Of a DNA stretch of 64,000 nucleotides, positions 1-12,500 are shown piece by piece (position 1 is the first letter of the stretch; the number at the start of each line of letters is the position of its first letter). The notes beneath the pieces are model-generated. The model saw only the letters and a list, made by a program, of their open reading frames with translations, was not told the origin of the DNA and did not search any database. Position numbers and translations under genes: made by a program. This stretch comes from Pyrus communis (taxonomy: Eukaryota; Streptophyta; Magnoliopsida; Rosales; Rosaceae): the NCBI RefSeq assembly GCF_963583255.1, contig NC_084815.1, forward strand, positions 12,757,724 to 12,821,723, given 5' to 3'.

Positions 1-376
1 TAAAACCCTTAGTTTCATGTCTGAACTTGGACATATTGGTGTTGTGAATTGTTTTAGCTATCTGAGAATTGTAATGGCTTTTTTGGTATAGAGATAATGG
101 TTATGGAAAACAAGTGTGAGAAGCCTATTTATACAAGTGTATCATTGATGTGGAAGAAAACCGATCGGGTAAAAAAGGGATTGTGTTGAAAGTGTTAGTG
201 TGGTGAGGATTTGTTGCACGTGACCTACAAAAGTTGTAGGAATCCCAGCACTCCTTTTTTGTCCCTTCTACTACTTGATTTCCAACATATGGGTTAGTGT
301 TTTGTCAAATCTCACACCCCCTCCTTCATTTCCAACATATAGCTATTAACTCCTACTACTTCATTTTCAACATTTA

Positions 377-619
377 TGGCGCGTTTACGTAACTGTAATC
401 AAAATAGAGGAATTGGATTGAGGAAGAATTGAATTGAGGAGGAGTTAGAATCGAATTCCTGTTAAAGCTGTTTACTTAAATGTTTTGGAATTAGAGTAAA
501 AATGAAACAAAATTCATATAAGTTGTTTACTAGTTCACCTGAATCGGAATGAAAATTAATATGATTACTAAAATACCCTTAATCTAAATAATAGAAAAAT
601 TCATAAGTTTTTAATACAA

Positions 620-695
<76 letters not shown>

Positions 696-1229
696 GTATA
701 GTTTTATTAAAATGTTAACCATTCTCGTTGGAAAATATTGGAATATATTGGTTGGCACACCATCGGAGTACATCATCATTTTTTTTTTAGTCCCTTTTCG
801 CTTCGTTCTCTCTATCCGTTCTCTTTAGCTCTCTCTCTCAATCTCTCTAGCTATTTCTCATTCTCTCCATCTAAGCAGCAAACCTTCCATAAACACAGCA
901 GCATACCCAGAAGCATACCCAGCTTCCTGCAGTTCGAAAGATCTGAGGGGCGGCCGCCGCTCCTTGTTCCTCTGTAGCTTCGCCAGTGGGTGATAGGTCT
1001 TGGTAGTCTGGGAGGTAGTGCGGTAGTCTGCGTTGGTTAAGGGTGGGATGGTTGTGTGCTTTGGGTGGTTGAATCGTGCGAGGCAAATGGGAGGGGAGGG
1101 CAATTTTGGTAGAGAAGTTTGATTCCAGATGCTGGCTTTCTTCCGGAATTCAATTACCACCTTCAATTCGCTTGGATAGGAATTCAATTCCCTTTCTTCT
1201 ACCTCCATTCTGGTTTGGTAAACACGCCA
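377..1229. mobile_element. TIR DNA transposon (non-autonomous), TTA target duplication, copy 1
   Basis: The left end reads TGGCGCGTTTACGTAA and the right end, reverse complemented, reads TGGCGTGTTTACCAAA. Similarity continues imperfectly inward for about 90 bp. Both ends are flanked by TTA (374-376 and 1230-1232). A 3-bp TTA duplication fits PIF/Harbinger or Tourist-like elements (established knowledge); the family is inferred. No transposase reading frame is seen. The interior has a (CA)n tract at 623-686 and a CT-rich leader-like stretch at 785-900. Confidence 0.65.
623..696. repeat. (CA)n/(TA)n microsatellite
   Basis: About 32 CA units are followed by a short TA run, inside the TIR element. 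The equivalent tract in copy 2 (about 41036-41086) has fewer CA and more TA units, as expected of a hypermutable microsatellite. Confidence 0.95.
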
Positions 1230-1232
1230 TTA

Positions 1233-3060
1233 ATGTAATAATATAGGTTAGGGAAATTGACTAGTGGCAGAGCCACTTCGATGGTAGGGTTGGTCGGTCC
1301 ATCCTACAATTTTTGTAATATATATTAATTGTGTGCAATTATAAACAATAGTAAGTGTCATGTTAGTTGGTGAGTATACTTTTGTAGTTTCAACAAGGCA
1401 GGGATTCAAAACTTGATGGTTTTTACATCTTTTTTGTCTTTTCCTAAACCCAACCTTATGTTTTACCATATAAATTTCAATTCCTTTTTGGTTCTATACA
1501 ATTTAGAGGAAGATGTAATGGATCCGTAGATCTAACTGTGTTCAAAGAAAATGTCATAGTTATATAGTTTTGAGTCATGATTTTAATTTTTTTTATATTT
1601 ATTTAATACAATAATTTTTTTGTTAGAGCTAGTAAATAAGTTTTGAGTCATGACTTTAATTTCATATATACTTTAAAGCTCCATCTCTCCTATTTCAGTA
1701 AAATTGACCATCCTAATGTGTCTTAGAAATCCCATAAGCAGCTCCCTAGTCAAGGAGGCTTTTACATATCATGTGCATATAGTGTGCATATCATGTGCAT
1801 ATAGTATGGATATAATGTGCATATCATGTACATATAATTGATGTATTTGTGTTGGACTATGATTATGATAACATGGTTTTGTATGTATAACTAACATGGA
1901 TTTGTATATATACCTAACAATGGGCCATTATTCTAGAATTACTGACCTTATAATTCATGTATTTGTGTTTGAATAAGATTATGAAAACATGGTTTTCATA
2001 ATATGTGTAATCATGTGTGAAGATACACCGTAACTTTGCTGTATTAGGAGACATAATATTGTAGTGAAATAGATTAATTAATCAATAAAGAAAAAAAAAA
2101 CTTTTTATTTTATAAATAAATAAATTAATTGTAAAGGATATGATTGTTGGGTATTTGATGGGTTAGTTAATTAACTTGACCGACAAAGTAAAATTTCCTT
2201 TTCTTTTTCAACTAGTGCTTCATACTTACGCTTTCGGCTATGTATTAGGTGTTTGTGCTTTGCTGATTTGCACAACGCCTCGTTCAGCTATTGTTGTAAT
2301 GCAACCAATGTGGACTCCTTTCTGAGACACTTTTGATGCCACACATTAATAAAGCATGAGTTGGCAGAAAATTTCGTCTTTGATTAAGCAATTTGATTGG
2401 TCGGATCATCGGAATCACCGTCACTCACCGAAAGAGCCATGATATGTGTGCCTAAACCATGGCTACAAAATTGTTCTTACTTGCATTTATAGATAATCGA
2501 TTTAGATGTCATTAAATGGCATAGCAGGCCATAAAGGGATGGAAACAGATTGTCTGTTTACAATTAGTTTGTCTGCAATACTCCTTCCAATTGCTTAACT
2601 TTATTTTTTGTATAACTACATTAAGAATGTATCGTGGACAAACTAAGTGTTGTCTAATGACTTGTTCTTGCTTTCCATTTATAGATGATCAATTTAGATG
2701 TCATTGAATGTGAGACCAACAAATATTGGATGAAATTGATTGATTCATGACTGCCTATTGTAGGTATATGATGGCTTGTGAGCAGTGGTGTTCAGCTATC
2801 AAGAACTAAGTTTCCAACTTCTTGTTCATAAAAAATCCTTCCAAATCCCAAACATTTTACTGTAACAACATTAAGAATGTGTCGTAATGGCAACAAAATG
2901 TTTAGTTCGTATACTTTCACATTTAATAGGGCAAAAAAATTGACAGTTTTGTATACTTGTGTGTTTATGAGCACTTATGAAGACCATTGTCTACCCTCAC
3001 ACAGTCTTGTCACTTTGGTCCTTCAAGTAGCAGAAAATAACTTTTCAAACACATAAATGA
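1233..3060. other. AT-rich non-coding stretch
   Basis: No credible gene is seen. At 1766-1836 there is a short cluster of imperfect repeats built on the words CATATCATGTGCATATAGTG. The rest is AT-rich with short frames only. The same sequence lies at about 43524-45350. Confidence 0.6.
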
Positions 3061-3069
3061 GACAAAAAA

Positions 3070-3575
3070 TTAGTACTACACAGAAATATGTGACCACTCC
3101 CACATCCAATGTTCAAGAAAGTGTACAAACATTTATGTTCCCAAAAAACATGTACTCATCCCACTCCCACATCCATTATTGAAGACATACTACAAACATT
3201 TGTGTTCCAAAAAACATGTAATCATCCCACTCCCACTCCCACTCCCACATCCAATTTGGAAGACATTCTACAAACATTAGTACTACACAGAAATATGTGA
3301 CCACTCCCACATCCAATGTTCAAGAAAGTGTACAAACATTTATGTTCCAAAAAAACATGTACTCATCCCACTCCCACATCCATTATTGAAGACATACTAC
3401 AAACATTTGCGTTCCAAAAAACGTGTAATCATCCCACTCCCACATCCAATTTGGAAGACATTCTACAAACATTTGTGTTCCAAAAAACATGTACTCATCC
3501 CATTCCTACATCTAATTATGAAGACATTGTACAAACATTTATGTTCCAAAAAAACATGTACTCATCACAGTCCCA
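3070..3575. repeat. Minisatellite, ~66-bp unit, long allele
   Basis: The array repeats a unit of about 66 bp containing ACAAACATTTGTGTTCC, then an A run, CATGTACTCATCCCACTCCC and a variable spacer. A block starting TTAGTACTACACAGAAATATG occurs at 3070 and again at 3277, so about 207 bp (three units) is itself duplicated. Copy 2 (45361-45660) has only one of these blocks. Short frames across it are by-products of the repeat. Confidence 0.85.
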
Positions 3576-4106
3576 TGAACTTCAATAGGTGTTTAGGAAT
3601 CCCGAGAATGCCGAGGTCATACACTCTGAACTAACTCTGTTGTTTAGTGAAGCTGTTAAAAACCTCTTCTTTGTCGACAATTTTGGCAATGGTTGGTTTG
3701 AGTTAGAGTTCATCAACGAGGATGAACTGGAAAACATGGTGGAAGGACGTCCGTGGTTTGTGAGGGGCCAAATCTTCCACTTAAAAAGGTGGACATAAGA
3801 CTTTAGGGAATCAGACTCTATATCTTACTTGAGGGTATGAGTTAAAATCCCTTAAATGCAATATAGGGAGCTGAACATCTTAAAGACTATCACTAAACTC
3901 ATCGGGGACCTTATTAGGCTTAATGACCCTTGTATTAATTCCCTGAATTGAATGGCCATAAGGGTGTTAATGAAAGTGGTTGTTCGTCTCCCTTTCAAGT
4001 GGGTCGTGGTGGTGAACGAGGACAAAGACTTGCCAACTTTCCACAGTTATGAGGTTTGTTTGAGGTTTGCTCATACTATGGATGAGAACAGTACTCAAAT
4101 GCTATT
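3565..4106 (+). pseudogene. DUF4283-like retroelement protein remnant, copy 1
   Basis: The frame at 3589-3798 encodes a segment ending GRPWFVRGQIFHLKRW, which matches the pattern of the plant DUF4283 domain (hydrophobic strand, acidic helix, then a G-PW...G...L.RW ending). DUF4283 is usually found in LINE-type or zinc-knuckle retroelement proteins. After the stop at 3796, readable pieces continue in broken frames: one resembles the usual next segment with IGDLIRLNDPC, then a valine-rich strand near 3970-4020. Several stops and frame changes interrupt it and no reverse transcriptase follows. It is a dead fragment. The family assignment rests on pattern recognition only. Confidence 0.6.
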
Positions 4107-5269
4107 GTGAAGTTAATGTGTTGGATGCCAGTTGATTTATGGTTAACAAGGTGTTTGGAGACAAGCCAAACATGCTGCCTCCAAGGAAAAAAAAAGGAGA
4201 ATGAAGGTGACGGTGAAGATGAAAGTGAGGGTAAAGGTGAGGCTGCAGGTCAAGTGCATGTGGTGGTGATGGCATGGGTACAAATAATTGATGACGCTGG
4301 ATGAAGTGATCAAGTGGTCAAGTAGGTTTAAGTAGTTTAGATTTAATTTTACCATATTTTAATTAATGTTTTAGTTTTAGTGTGTTATATTGAACGTTTT
4401 TTTTATGTATTATTGTGTTATGTCAAACGATTAAATTTCATTTTAGCATGTTTTAATTTATGTTTTTGTTTAAGCAGGTTGGTTTTAGGTTTGTAATGTT
4501 TATGTTTAAGAAGGTTAGTTTTAGTGTGTTATGTGGGATGTTTCCATCGCTGTGTACTTTACAATTTATTTTGACAGTTTCAGTTTCATTATCTCGTATT
4601 ATTTGTGCATCACCATTTCCTACTACTCCATCACAAAAATTCATAACAGATAAGGATAGTTTCATCGACTGTCACCTAGTTTCATAACACATAAATAGTG
4701 GTTTTAAAAATTGTCTTTCAAATTCATTCAACTTGACTTATCCATAACAACAAATCATCTGGAAGGATATAATGAAAGCATCACCATACCCATTACATTC
4801 TTCCACACCAAGTACAAAATTGGACAAATAATTGAAATTTATTTCAAATTTACTTTGTCTGAATCTGTTTCACTGTCTAACTAATTTGAGGAAGACCCTT
4901 TCATGGTACACCAACTTGCTCTAGGTACACATTATGGTTCACAAATATTCATATCGCATAATGAAGGTTTGATAAATTGTCACACACTTTCACAACACAT
5001 AAGGGATGGTTTGAAAAAGTGACTTTCAAATTCATTCCACTTAACTGACCCATAACAACAAATAATCTGGAATGAGATAATCAAAGCATCCCCAAACCCA
5101 TTAAATTCATCCACACCAAGTAAATAAATGGACAAATAATGTAACATCATCCACAATGAAAGACTTGCACCTCAATTAATATTCATCCCAACTAATGGAA
5201 CTTGTCTTAACAAAATAAAAATATATACATCACCACATATTCACAATATAATACTTGTTTTATCGGCTA
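4107..5269. other. Non-coding, AT-rich; no gene seen
   Basis: Contains an A/G-rich stretch at 4180-4250, then AT-rich DNA. Two loosely similar blocks near 4700-4830 and 4980-5120 share phrases such as CATAACAACAAAT and TTCCACACCAAGTA, suggesting an old local duplication. No coding region is supported. Confidence 0.5.
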
Positions 5270-8240
5270 CAAGATTACATCGACAACCATTGAGTCATCC
5301 AGCACCACCTAGACATTATGCACCTCATGCAACATGTAACTGCTTTCCTCAATTGGAATGCAGGGACATTTTGCGGTTTAATAACATCGAGAGGAAGACC
5401 AATAAACAAGAACTCTATCACTTTTAAAGTGAAAATCCCACAGTCTCCCCATGCCATCAACAAGTTTCAGAAATAATTTACACACAATTCAATCATTTAA
5501 CTTAACTAACGATTCAATAAATTTTTAACTGACTCGTTGTTTTGTTGTGGACCTCTTCGACTTACAACAATGGGGCCAAAGTCCCTCCTTCACCTCCATC
5601 GACACGCTTCGAAGGACATCAGGTAACACATAAGAAATTGGAGCCAATTTCATCGTCGCTTTCTCGAAGTGAGTAGTTGATCTCAAGAAGTCATGCACAA
5701 TGATTCTTAAAGCTTTCAAGTTCATCTTGATAGCAACCATGGTTATCAATGTTGAGGGGCATGACATGATTCGACCAACAAAGATGTAGATAATAGCTTC
5801 TCATCCCCCTTCACAGTTTTCAAAATGACAAGTAAGAATGGAGTGCACGATTCGCGCTAACAGTATATCTGTAAACAGTCAAAGTATAAAGTAAAAGACA
5901 TGTACAACACTTTTACTGCTCAAAATCATACTCAACATCATAATTGCACATATTTACATAATTAGCATAGATTAGCTTGGATAGTTTACTAGAAACCAAT
6001 CATTTGTGTTGGTGCTCAACATTGTCCCTACCCTCTGAGCCTCTTCGCCATGCTTCTGGAGAAGATACAATTGAAAATGATTGAGCTAAAATGCACAATT
6101 TTTACTTAAACTTTCACACCAACACAATCCCAACAGTATGGAAACACACCATCAAGAACAGGGTTTATGGACTTACATCGATTGACAACCACTGTTCCTT
6201 GTCAATGAGCAGTCTCCAAAAGTTTGTCTCCTGCCGTCATATTCTCAAACGGGCAATCAGAGTAACAATGTAACAAAAAAACATTGATCATCATCATTAT
6301 AGTCGTTTACTGAATATAAATTCTAATGCACCAAAAGCAGAACACAATGATCACTTACTTGTTCCCAGCATTCTTCAAACTATGGAATTGATAGAAATAC
6401 TAAAGTGCCTCAACCACATAGCCTGAGTCTATTGCTTTAAATGCCGCTCCCCTTTGCAAAACATGTTCCCTCAACTCACCGTCTTGGATTTTTTTTGCAC
6501 TTTGTCACGTCAAATATCAATGTTGTGTAATGCACCACTTTGGTCTTCTTCTTGGCTCCTCCTTTGGTGACCCAATCTTTGCCGCCGCCCCAGTGTAGTG
6601 AACTTTCCTCTTCGTTCCAATGTGCTCACCCTCAAGTGTGTAAATAACATCATCATCGAAACTCTAAACTTTTGCGTGCTTGTGCGTTATCCTTTCTCCG
6701 ACCAGTGCAAGCATCATATGGCACACATCTGCGAGACTTTCCAAATGAGCAATCCCTACAAGTTCCTGGAAACCTACTTCCTCCACACATTTCCTTCCCT
6801 CTTGATCCTTCGGTTTCCTCCTATTTGCCTTTTTCACCCCCGTTTTGACCACCCTCTAATTCTTCTTTGGTTTCCTGGAGACCATTTCATGCACTGCCGC
6901 AACTTGCACCACCATTTTCTTCTTCTTTTTCCTATTTTTTACCTACTTTTTTCCCCTCTTCTTCTTCTTCTTCTTCTTCTTCTTCTTCTTCTTTTACTAC
7001 TTCCTATTCCTCCTAAACTTCCCTCATCAATGCTTTCACCTCCTCCATCAACTCTTCCACCTTCTTCAACACATTCCTCTGAAAAATATCCTTTCATGGG
7101 CCAAATGCCCCCACAACCATCTTCAACTTCTTATTCTTCCTCCATCAAATCTTCCACCTTCTTCAACACATTCCTCTGAAAAATATCCTTTCATGGGCCA
7201 AACACCCCACAACCACCTTCTTCTTCTTCTTCTTCTTCTTCCCCACCGCTTGTCATTTATTGCCAGTCATCACAATTACATTTCTCAAAACAAGCATTCA
7301 TAAACATTCAAAAACATTCTCCAAAATTCACTTAGATATTCAAATATTTTCACAATCCTTCATAAAAGTTCATAACTTTTGAAATAAGGCCATACCTCTC
7401 AACTCTTAGTTATGTACATCTAGACCTGTTCATTAATCAGCTACTTATTCTTTGTTGACCACCGAGGAATTCTTGGGATGGCTACAGGATCAGTCATCTT
7501 GCAATAACGAAGTGGCTTCTCCAGTTGCGCAATTATTTTGTATGCCTACATTTGCACGTACACTGAATTAGTGCTTATCACAATCACAACAACTTGACCC
7601 TTATTAGTACTCAATCAAACCAACAAATTGTACCTAAAAGGAATAACTAAACTCTTAGTAGCACCATTTGAATCTTTGCCTCCTTTTACTTCCCCTCGGT
7701 TGTTCCTCTTCATCCTCCTCATCTCATTCCACATCACCATCCCATCTTCCTCTCCCTCTTCTAACAGCAACAAAACAGAGTTTGTCATGTAGTTATTCAA
7801 ATGATACCTCACCCCATGTATAAGTGTTGAACCTATCTATGTCCTCCACGAGGTCCAAGTACTCTAGGTTCACACCCACATTACTCTTCATCCCTCTCAA
7901 CACACCTTCGGTGAAGCAAACCAGCCTCATCTTCAACGCATCATCCTCATTCTTTAAACACCATTTCAAGCTTGGCACATGTCACTAAAACCTTTTTGGT
8001 AGCTTTCTTGGGGGTAGTTTTCACTTCACCTTTGCCCTTCACACCCTTACCCTTACCTTTGCTACTATCTCCAACAAAACCAAACTTTTGAGGAAAATAC
8101 TTAGGCAACAGCCTAATTTTGGAAGGCTTAACCTATAAGGTTCATCACAATGGAGCCCTGTAATGAGGCAAAAGTCCTTTGTGAACCGGGTGACCTCATA
8201 GCCTATTAAATATGTGAGTCCCTTTAGGTATTTCACCCCC
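5270..8240 (-). pseudogene. DUF1985-Ulp1 protease-type transposon gene, broken, copy 1
   Basis: Read on the minus strand, 8236-8039 encodes the LTYLIGYEVTRFTKDFCLITGL pattern and 7978-7793 encodes YLDLVEDIDRFNTYTWGEVSFE. Both are typical of the plant DUF1985 domain. A Lys/Glu-rich linker is encoded opposite the CTT repeats (6958-7240). Near 6270-6180 a segment with WRLLIDKEQWLSID resembles the start of plant Ulp1-like domains. At 5463-5275 the GDCGIFTLKVIEF motif carries the expected catalytic Cys of a C48 (Ulp1/SUMO protease-like) peptidase. DUF1985 plus Ulp1 is the signature of Mutator-related (Kaonashi-type) elements (family knowledge). Stops and frame changes between segments make it non-functional. 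No terminal repeats were identified. Confidence 0.75.
6958..7240. repeat. CTT trinucleotide tracts and local tandem duplication
   Basis: (CTT)n tracts occur at 6958-6992 and 7208-7240. Between them a block of about 110 bp containing TCTTCCACCTTCTTCAACAC and CCTCTGAAAAATATCCTTTC is present twice. On the minus strand these encode the Lys/Glu-rich linker of the dead transposon gene. Copy 2 tracts (49063-49092, 49318-49365) have different lengths. Confidence 0.85.
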
Positions 8241-9240
8241 TAATTTGCCACTCTACGGATCCACAATTCATGCACCAGCTACCCACTAAAGGTTAATCTA
8301 TCGACACTCTCCAAGTGTCCAAAGTATAAGGACCTAAAATCAGCAAGATGTGCATCATTAAACTTGTGACACAAGACTCCTAGGACATGACTAGCTTAAG
8401 AAAGGTTGTTAACCCTTCCCCTATAAGATTCTTTCTCTTTTGTTGCGAGTTCAACCACCTGATTTGCCATCTCCTGTACACATAACAATACAACCATTCA
8501 TGACAACCAAATTGAACAACATATACCCTGAGAACAACCAAATACGACAATGTTTATCATTGACACAACATACATCTACTATGAACATACTTTCAAGAGT
8601 TAAGAAATACCAAATCAATTCATAAAATTAACAAAGATTCATCGACAAAAATCATTCACAACTCAACAATATAAATTCAACAAAACAAATTGAAGCACAT
8701 ATATCGTGTACACAACCTGTCAACCACAGTTCATAAACCTACATCTCACCAAATATATACTTCGACATCAACTAATTTCATCAACCCACTAGCATAATTA
8801 ACCATAAACACTAAAAAAAAGTACATAATTTTACATGTATAATGAAATTATTTTCTAGGGTTCCAAATTTCAAATTTAGTTTCTGGAATCAAGTTTGTCA
8901 TCGACTTTTGCGGAAACAATGACTCTAAACCCACTCCAATCAAGGAACCACCGAAACTTTTTCCATGTAAGCAACTGCTAACCCTTAAACCAAAGATGTT
9001 TGAATGTCGAAGTGCACTGAGCCTGGAGACAGGAATCACAACAATACTCCAACTGGGTTTCAAACGGCAACGAACTTTTCGAACACTACCAAGGTTTTGA
9101 ATGAGCACGATGTTGGGATGAGAAGGAGATTTTTGCGAGGAGAAGAAAATTTTAAGGTTTCAACTGTTGCTTCTGGTTTCAACTGTTGTTGTCGTGGGGA
9201 GGGAGGGGGAGAGTTTAGTTCCCTAATTTTTTGAATTCTT
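8241..9240. other. Non-coding interval upstream of KDTA
   Basis: AT-rich to about 8840, followed by better conserved sequence. Minus-strand 9108-8848 and plus-strand 9004-9234 have overlapping frames that recur in copy 2, but the two occupy the same DNA and neither resembles a known protein. They may simply reflect low divergence between copies. Confidence 0.4.
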
Positions 9241-9564
9241 GCAGATACCGTTTTCATTAACTCACAGATCTTTTTTAACCCGGTTTTACACTAAGCCCTT
9301 TCTGATGGATTCATTTTCAACCGTTCAAATTTAATCCTACAGTCCACATTCTATCCGCACGCAATGTCCGCAAATCTCTGTCCTCACCTTAGAAATCGCG
9401 TTCTTGACAATGTAATGGTGTTCGGCAAGCTTTGTGCAGAAGATTTTATACGGGCCCAATCACAAAGTGCTGCCCCAAAACGAAAAACTTCTGGGTCTGG
9501 CCCACGAACCAAGTCCGTATGTACTCTGCAATTCTGCTCAGTGAAAGAAAATTACAGAAGAGAA
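9241..9564 (+). promoter_or_regulatory. 5' flank / probable leader of KDTA (copy 1)
   Basis: Immediate upstream region of KDTA, essentially unchanged in copy 2 (51377-51700). The KDTA frame stays open back to an ATG at 9364, which would add 67 residues if transcription started far enough upstream. No clear TATA box was identified, so this is an approximate region. Confidence 0.4.
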
Positions 9565-12500
9565 ATGGCGGCAACGAAGAGCAAGGCAGTCTACAATGTT
9601 TACAGAGCGCTGACCCATGGTCTATCACCATTGCTGTACCTTCACCTCCACTGGCGGAAACTCCGAGGCCTCGAGCACCCACTCCGATGGCGTGAGCGTC
9701 TGGGCCGACCTTCCCTCCCTCGCCCCGAAGGCCCACTCATCTGGTTCCACGCCGTCTCATTAGGTTTCCTCCCATCCTATCCTATCCAATCTATGTCATT
9801 CCTTCAGCTAATTTCATCTCCGTTCCCCCTGTTTGATTACCGGGAAAGTGGAGGGAAAAGAATATAGAGATATTGAGCTTAATCAATCTTTAATTGTGAT
9901 TAATTATTGTGGCGTAATTAAAAACTGGACCCAGGTGAAGGAATGGCTGCGATTCCGGTGATCAAGCAATGCATTGAGCGGAGGCCTGATTTAACTATTC
10001 TGATGACCACTACGACGTCATCTGCGTTGTAAGAACAAAACTCATCTCCCCATTTAACGTGTAATTCTGAATTTATTTATAATTTTTCATTTCGCTACAT
10101 TTGCAGTGGAGTAATAGAGAAACGTCTTCCAACTGGCGTCTTACATCAGGTACTCTTTTAATAAATATATGTTTGTATTTTGCGAAATTCGTGACTTTCG
10201 CAGCATTCAAAAATTCGATAGATTTTTCTGATCAATTCAATCATTAGATGTAACGCTACATTCGGGGTCATAACGCCTAATTTCTACCTACAATTTTAAT
10301 ACAATGCAGCTGGAATTGTTAACAAATTGAATACATTTATATTTTGTATAGAGTATAGAGATAGATATGTTACTAGCTTATGTAATAGATGGGAATTTGG
10401 AAACAATGCTTGGTTTCATCTATCGGTGTCCTTATGGTGACGATGAATATTACTATTGTTCTCTATGTCTTAACTGAAAGTACCGATAGCATATTTCTGA
10501 TTGTGACACACTCAACTTTCAATTGATCAAGTTTGCGCCGGTCGATACACCTTCTGCTGTGGACTCATTCCTTGGTTACTGGAAGCCAAATGCGATTGTG
10601 CTTTTGGAGAGTGAACTATGGCCAAATTTAATTATGTCTGCTTCAGAAAAGGGTGTAAGTTATCTTATCCTGTTGTGAATATACTAAATTATGTGAGTGT
10701 ATTTTTTGAATGATAATGATGGTAATAACACCCAATTAGTACTTAGAAGTGTAGCTCAGTTATTTTTTTAGGTTTACTCTAAATGAGAAAATATTTTCCA
10801 TCGTTTAATTTTATTTGCATCCAAATTATTGCTTAGCTTGGCTACCTATAACTTGAATACGTAAAGTGCAGTTGGTTTTAGATCATTTATATGATTCATA
10901 TTTTTTCAGATCATGCTGGCATTGTTAAATGCTCGAGTATCTACTAAATCCTTTAAACGTTGGTCAGGACCAGCGCTTCTTCCTCTTATTTCATTGATGC
11001 TATCAAAGTTTTCATTGATCTCCCCATTGGTAAGTGCCGCTACAGATTGCATTGAGTAATCTGTGTCTTCAATTGTCTTCTCACTCTTTTTCTTGCACGC
11101 CAAAGAGCAATATGCAGGCCATCCACTTTCAGCTGCTGCATGCCCCGCCTTTTGTGATCAACTTTTCTGGTGACCTGAAGTATGGTATGTCTCACAATGA
11201 AAACTTGTATATATCCTTTTGGAAGTCAATTGGAAAGTCTAAATGTTGTGTTTTGAATCTGGTATCGTTTCATAACTATAAATTATAGAAACTCTTGAAG
11301 AAGGTGATAATCTATCGTAATGCTAGAATTTATTTATTTTTTCTTGTAATGTTCAGTGGTTGGAGAATTTGACATTTCTGAGGGAGAGATCAAAAGCATG
11401 GAAGATTTAAAAGTACACTGTGCCCACAGGAAGGTTTGGATGGCTTCTTCCATACATAAGGGGGAAGAAGAAGGTTACTTCTTGCTACTTACTTATCCTT
11501 AAGTTCTGGACTGCATATATTGTGTCATGTACATGTAGAGTTTTATTAGAGACCTGACCTGAATCATACAATGTCATGCTGCCTCATTACTGGCAGTCGT
11601 TGGTTTCTGAAAGTTTCATACAAGTGCTCGATGATTTTATTACGTGAATGCTAGTGCTATACTGGTGTTTCGTCCTAGTTTGGCGCTTCTTTGGCTTGCA
11701 ATGTCATTTTCAACTAGAAACTAGTGTTTTTTTATTTTCTTTTTGTTTTGCTTTGTTCATTTCACCTTCCATTTCTTAACCCATTATTTTTTCTTAAAGT
11801 AGCGACATTCATCTAAAGAATTGTCAAAAATGTTTTTGCATTCATTTATCAGAATATTCTTTTGCTAGATTATTTCTGTCTGTTGAAAAGCTCACAAATA
11901 CTATATGCAGTAATACTTGGCATTCACAAAGTGCTGCGACAAGAGTACCCTGACTTGTTAACTATTATTGTGCCTCGACATCCACATCATGGAAAAGAGA
12001 TTGCTCAAGTATGCCATGCATTCAATTTTATTGATGTTTAACAGAAAAAAATGGTATCTATATGATTGATTTTTCTAAAGGCACAAAACTATATTGAGAT
12101 TTACTACCTGAAAAAAGAGAATGATTGAACATTACATTTATTAGTTTCATTTCATGACATTGCCTTAAATAGTGCAGAAATTGTGGAAAGAAGGGCATGG
12201 TGTAGGGTTGAGGTCTCAACGTGATAAACTCTTAGGAGACACAAGTATATATGTGGTGGACACATTAGGTTAGCATATTTTGAAATCTTTTCCCTACATG
12301 ATTCTTAGACAAATCTTGCGCAGAAATCATACTCTCATAGTTTACCCCTTGTACAGTGGCTCCACAAAAGCATTCTCCCTAACTTCATTATATCTTTTTT
12401 CTCTTTGCTTGAATTATAGGTGAATTGAAACACCTTTATAAGTTATCCCCTGTAGCTGTAATTGGAGGTTCCTTCTTTCCTAGCCTTTCTGGCCATAACA

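Noticed and set aside
579..779. Minus-strand frame rich in alternating Cys-Val
   Set aside because: It is simply the translation of the (CA)n microsatellite.
3070..3575. Regularly spaced repeats considered as a CRISPR-like array
   Set aside because: Units are imperfect and adjoining with no unique spacers, and the genome is a plant's.
3109..3634. Plus-strand frames with repeated CTHPTPTS motifs, considered as a repeat protein
   Set aside because: Three frames are open at once because the ~66-bp minisatellite has few stops; unit number differs between copies and length is not protected.
6598..7179. 193-residue plus-strand frame with poly-Leu and Pro/Ser-rich stretches
   Set aside because: It lies antisense to the DUF1985-Ulp1 gene and its character comes from the CTT repeats.
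9446..9736. Minus-strand Gly-rich frame over KDTA exon 1
   Set aside because: Antisense shadow of a clearly coding exon; no family resemblance.
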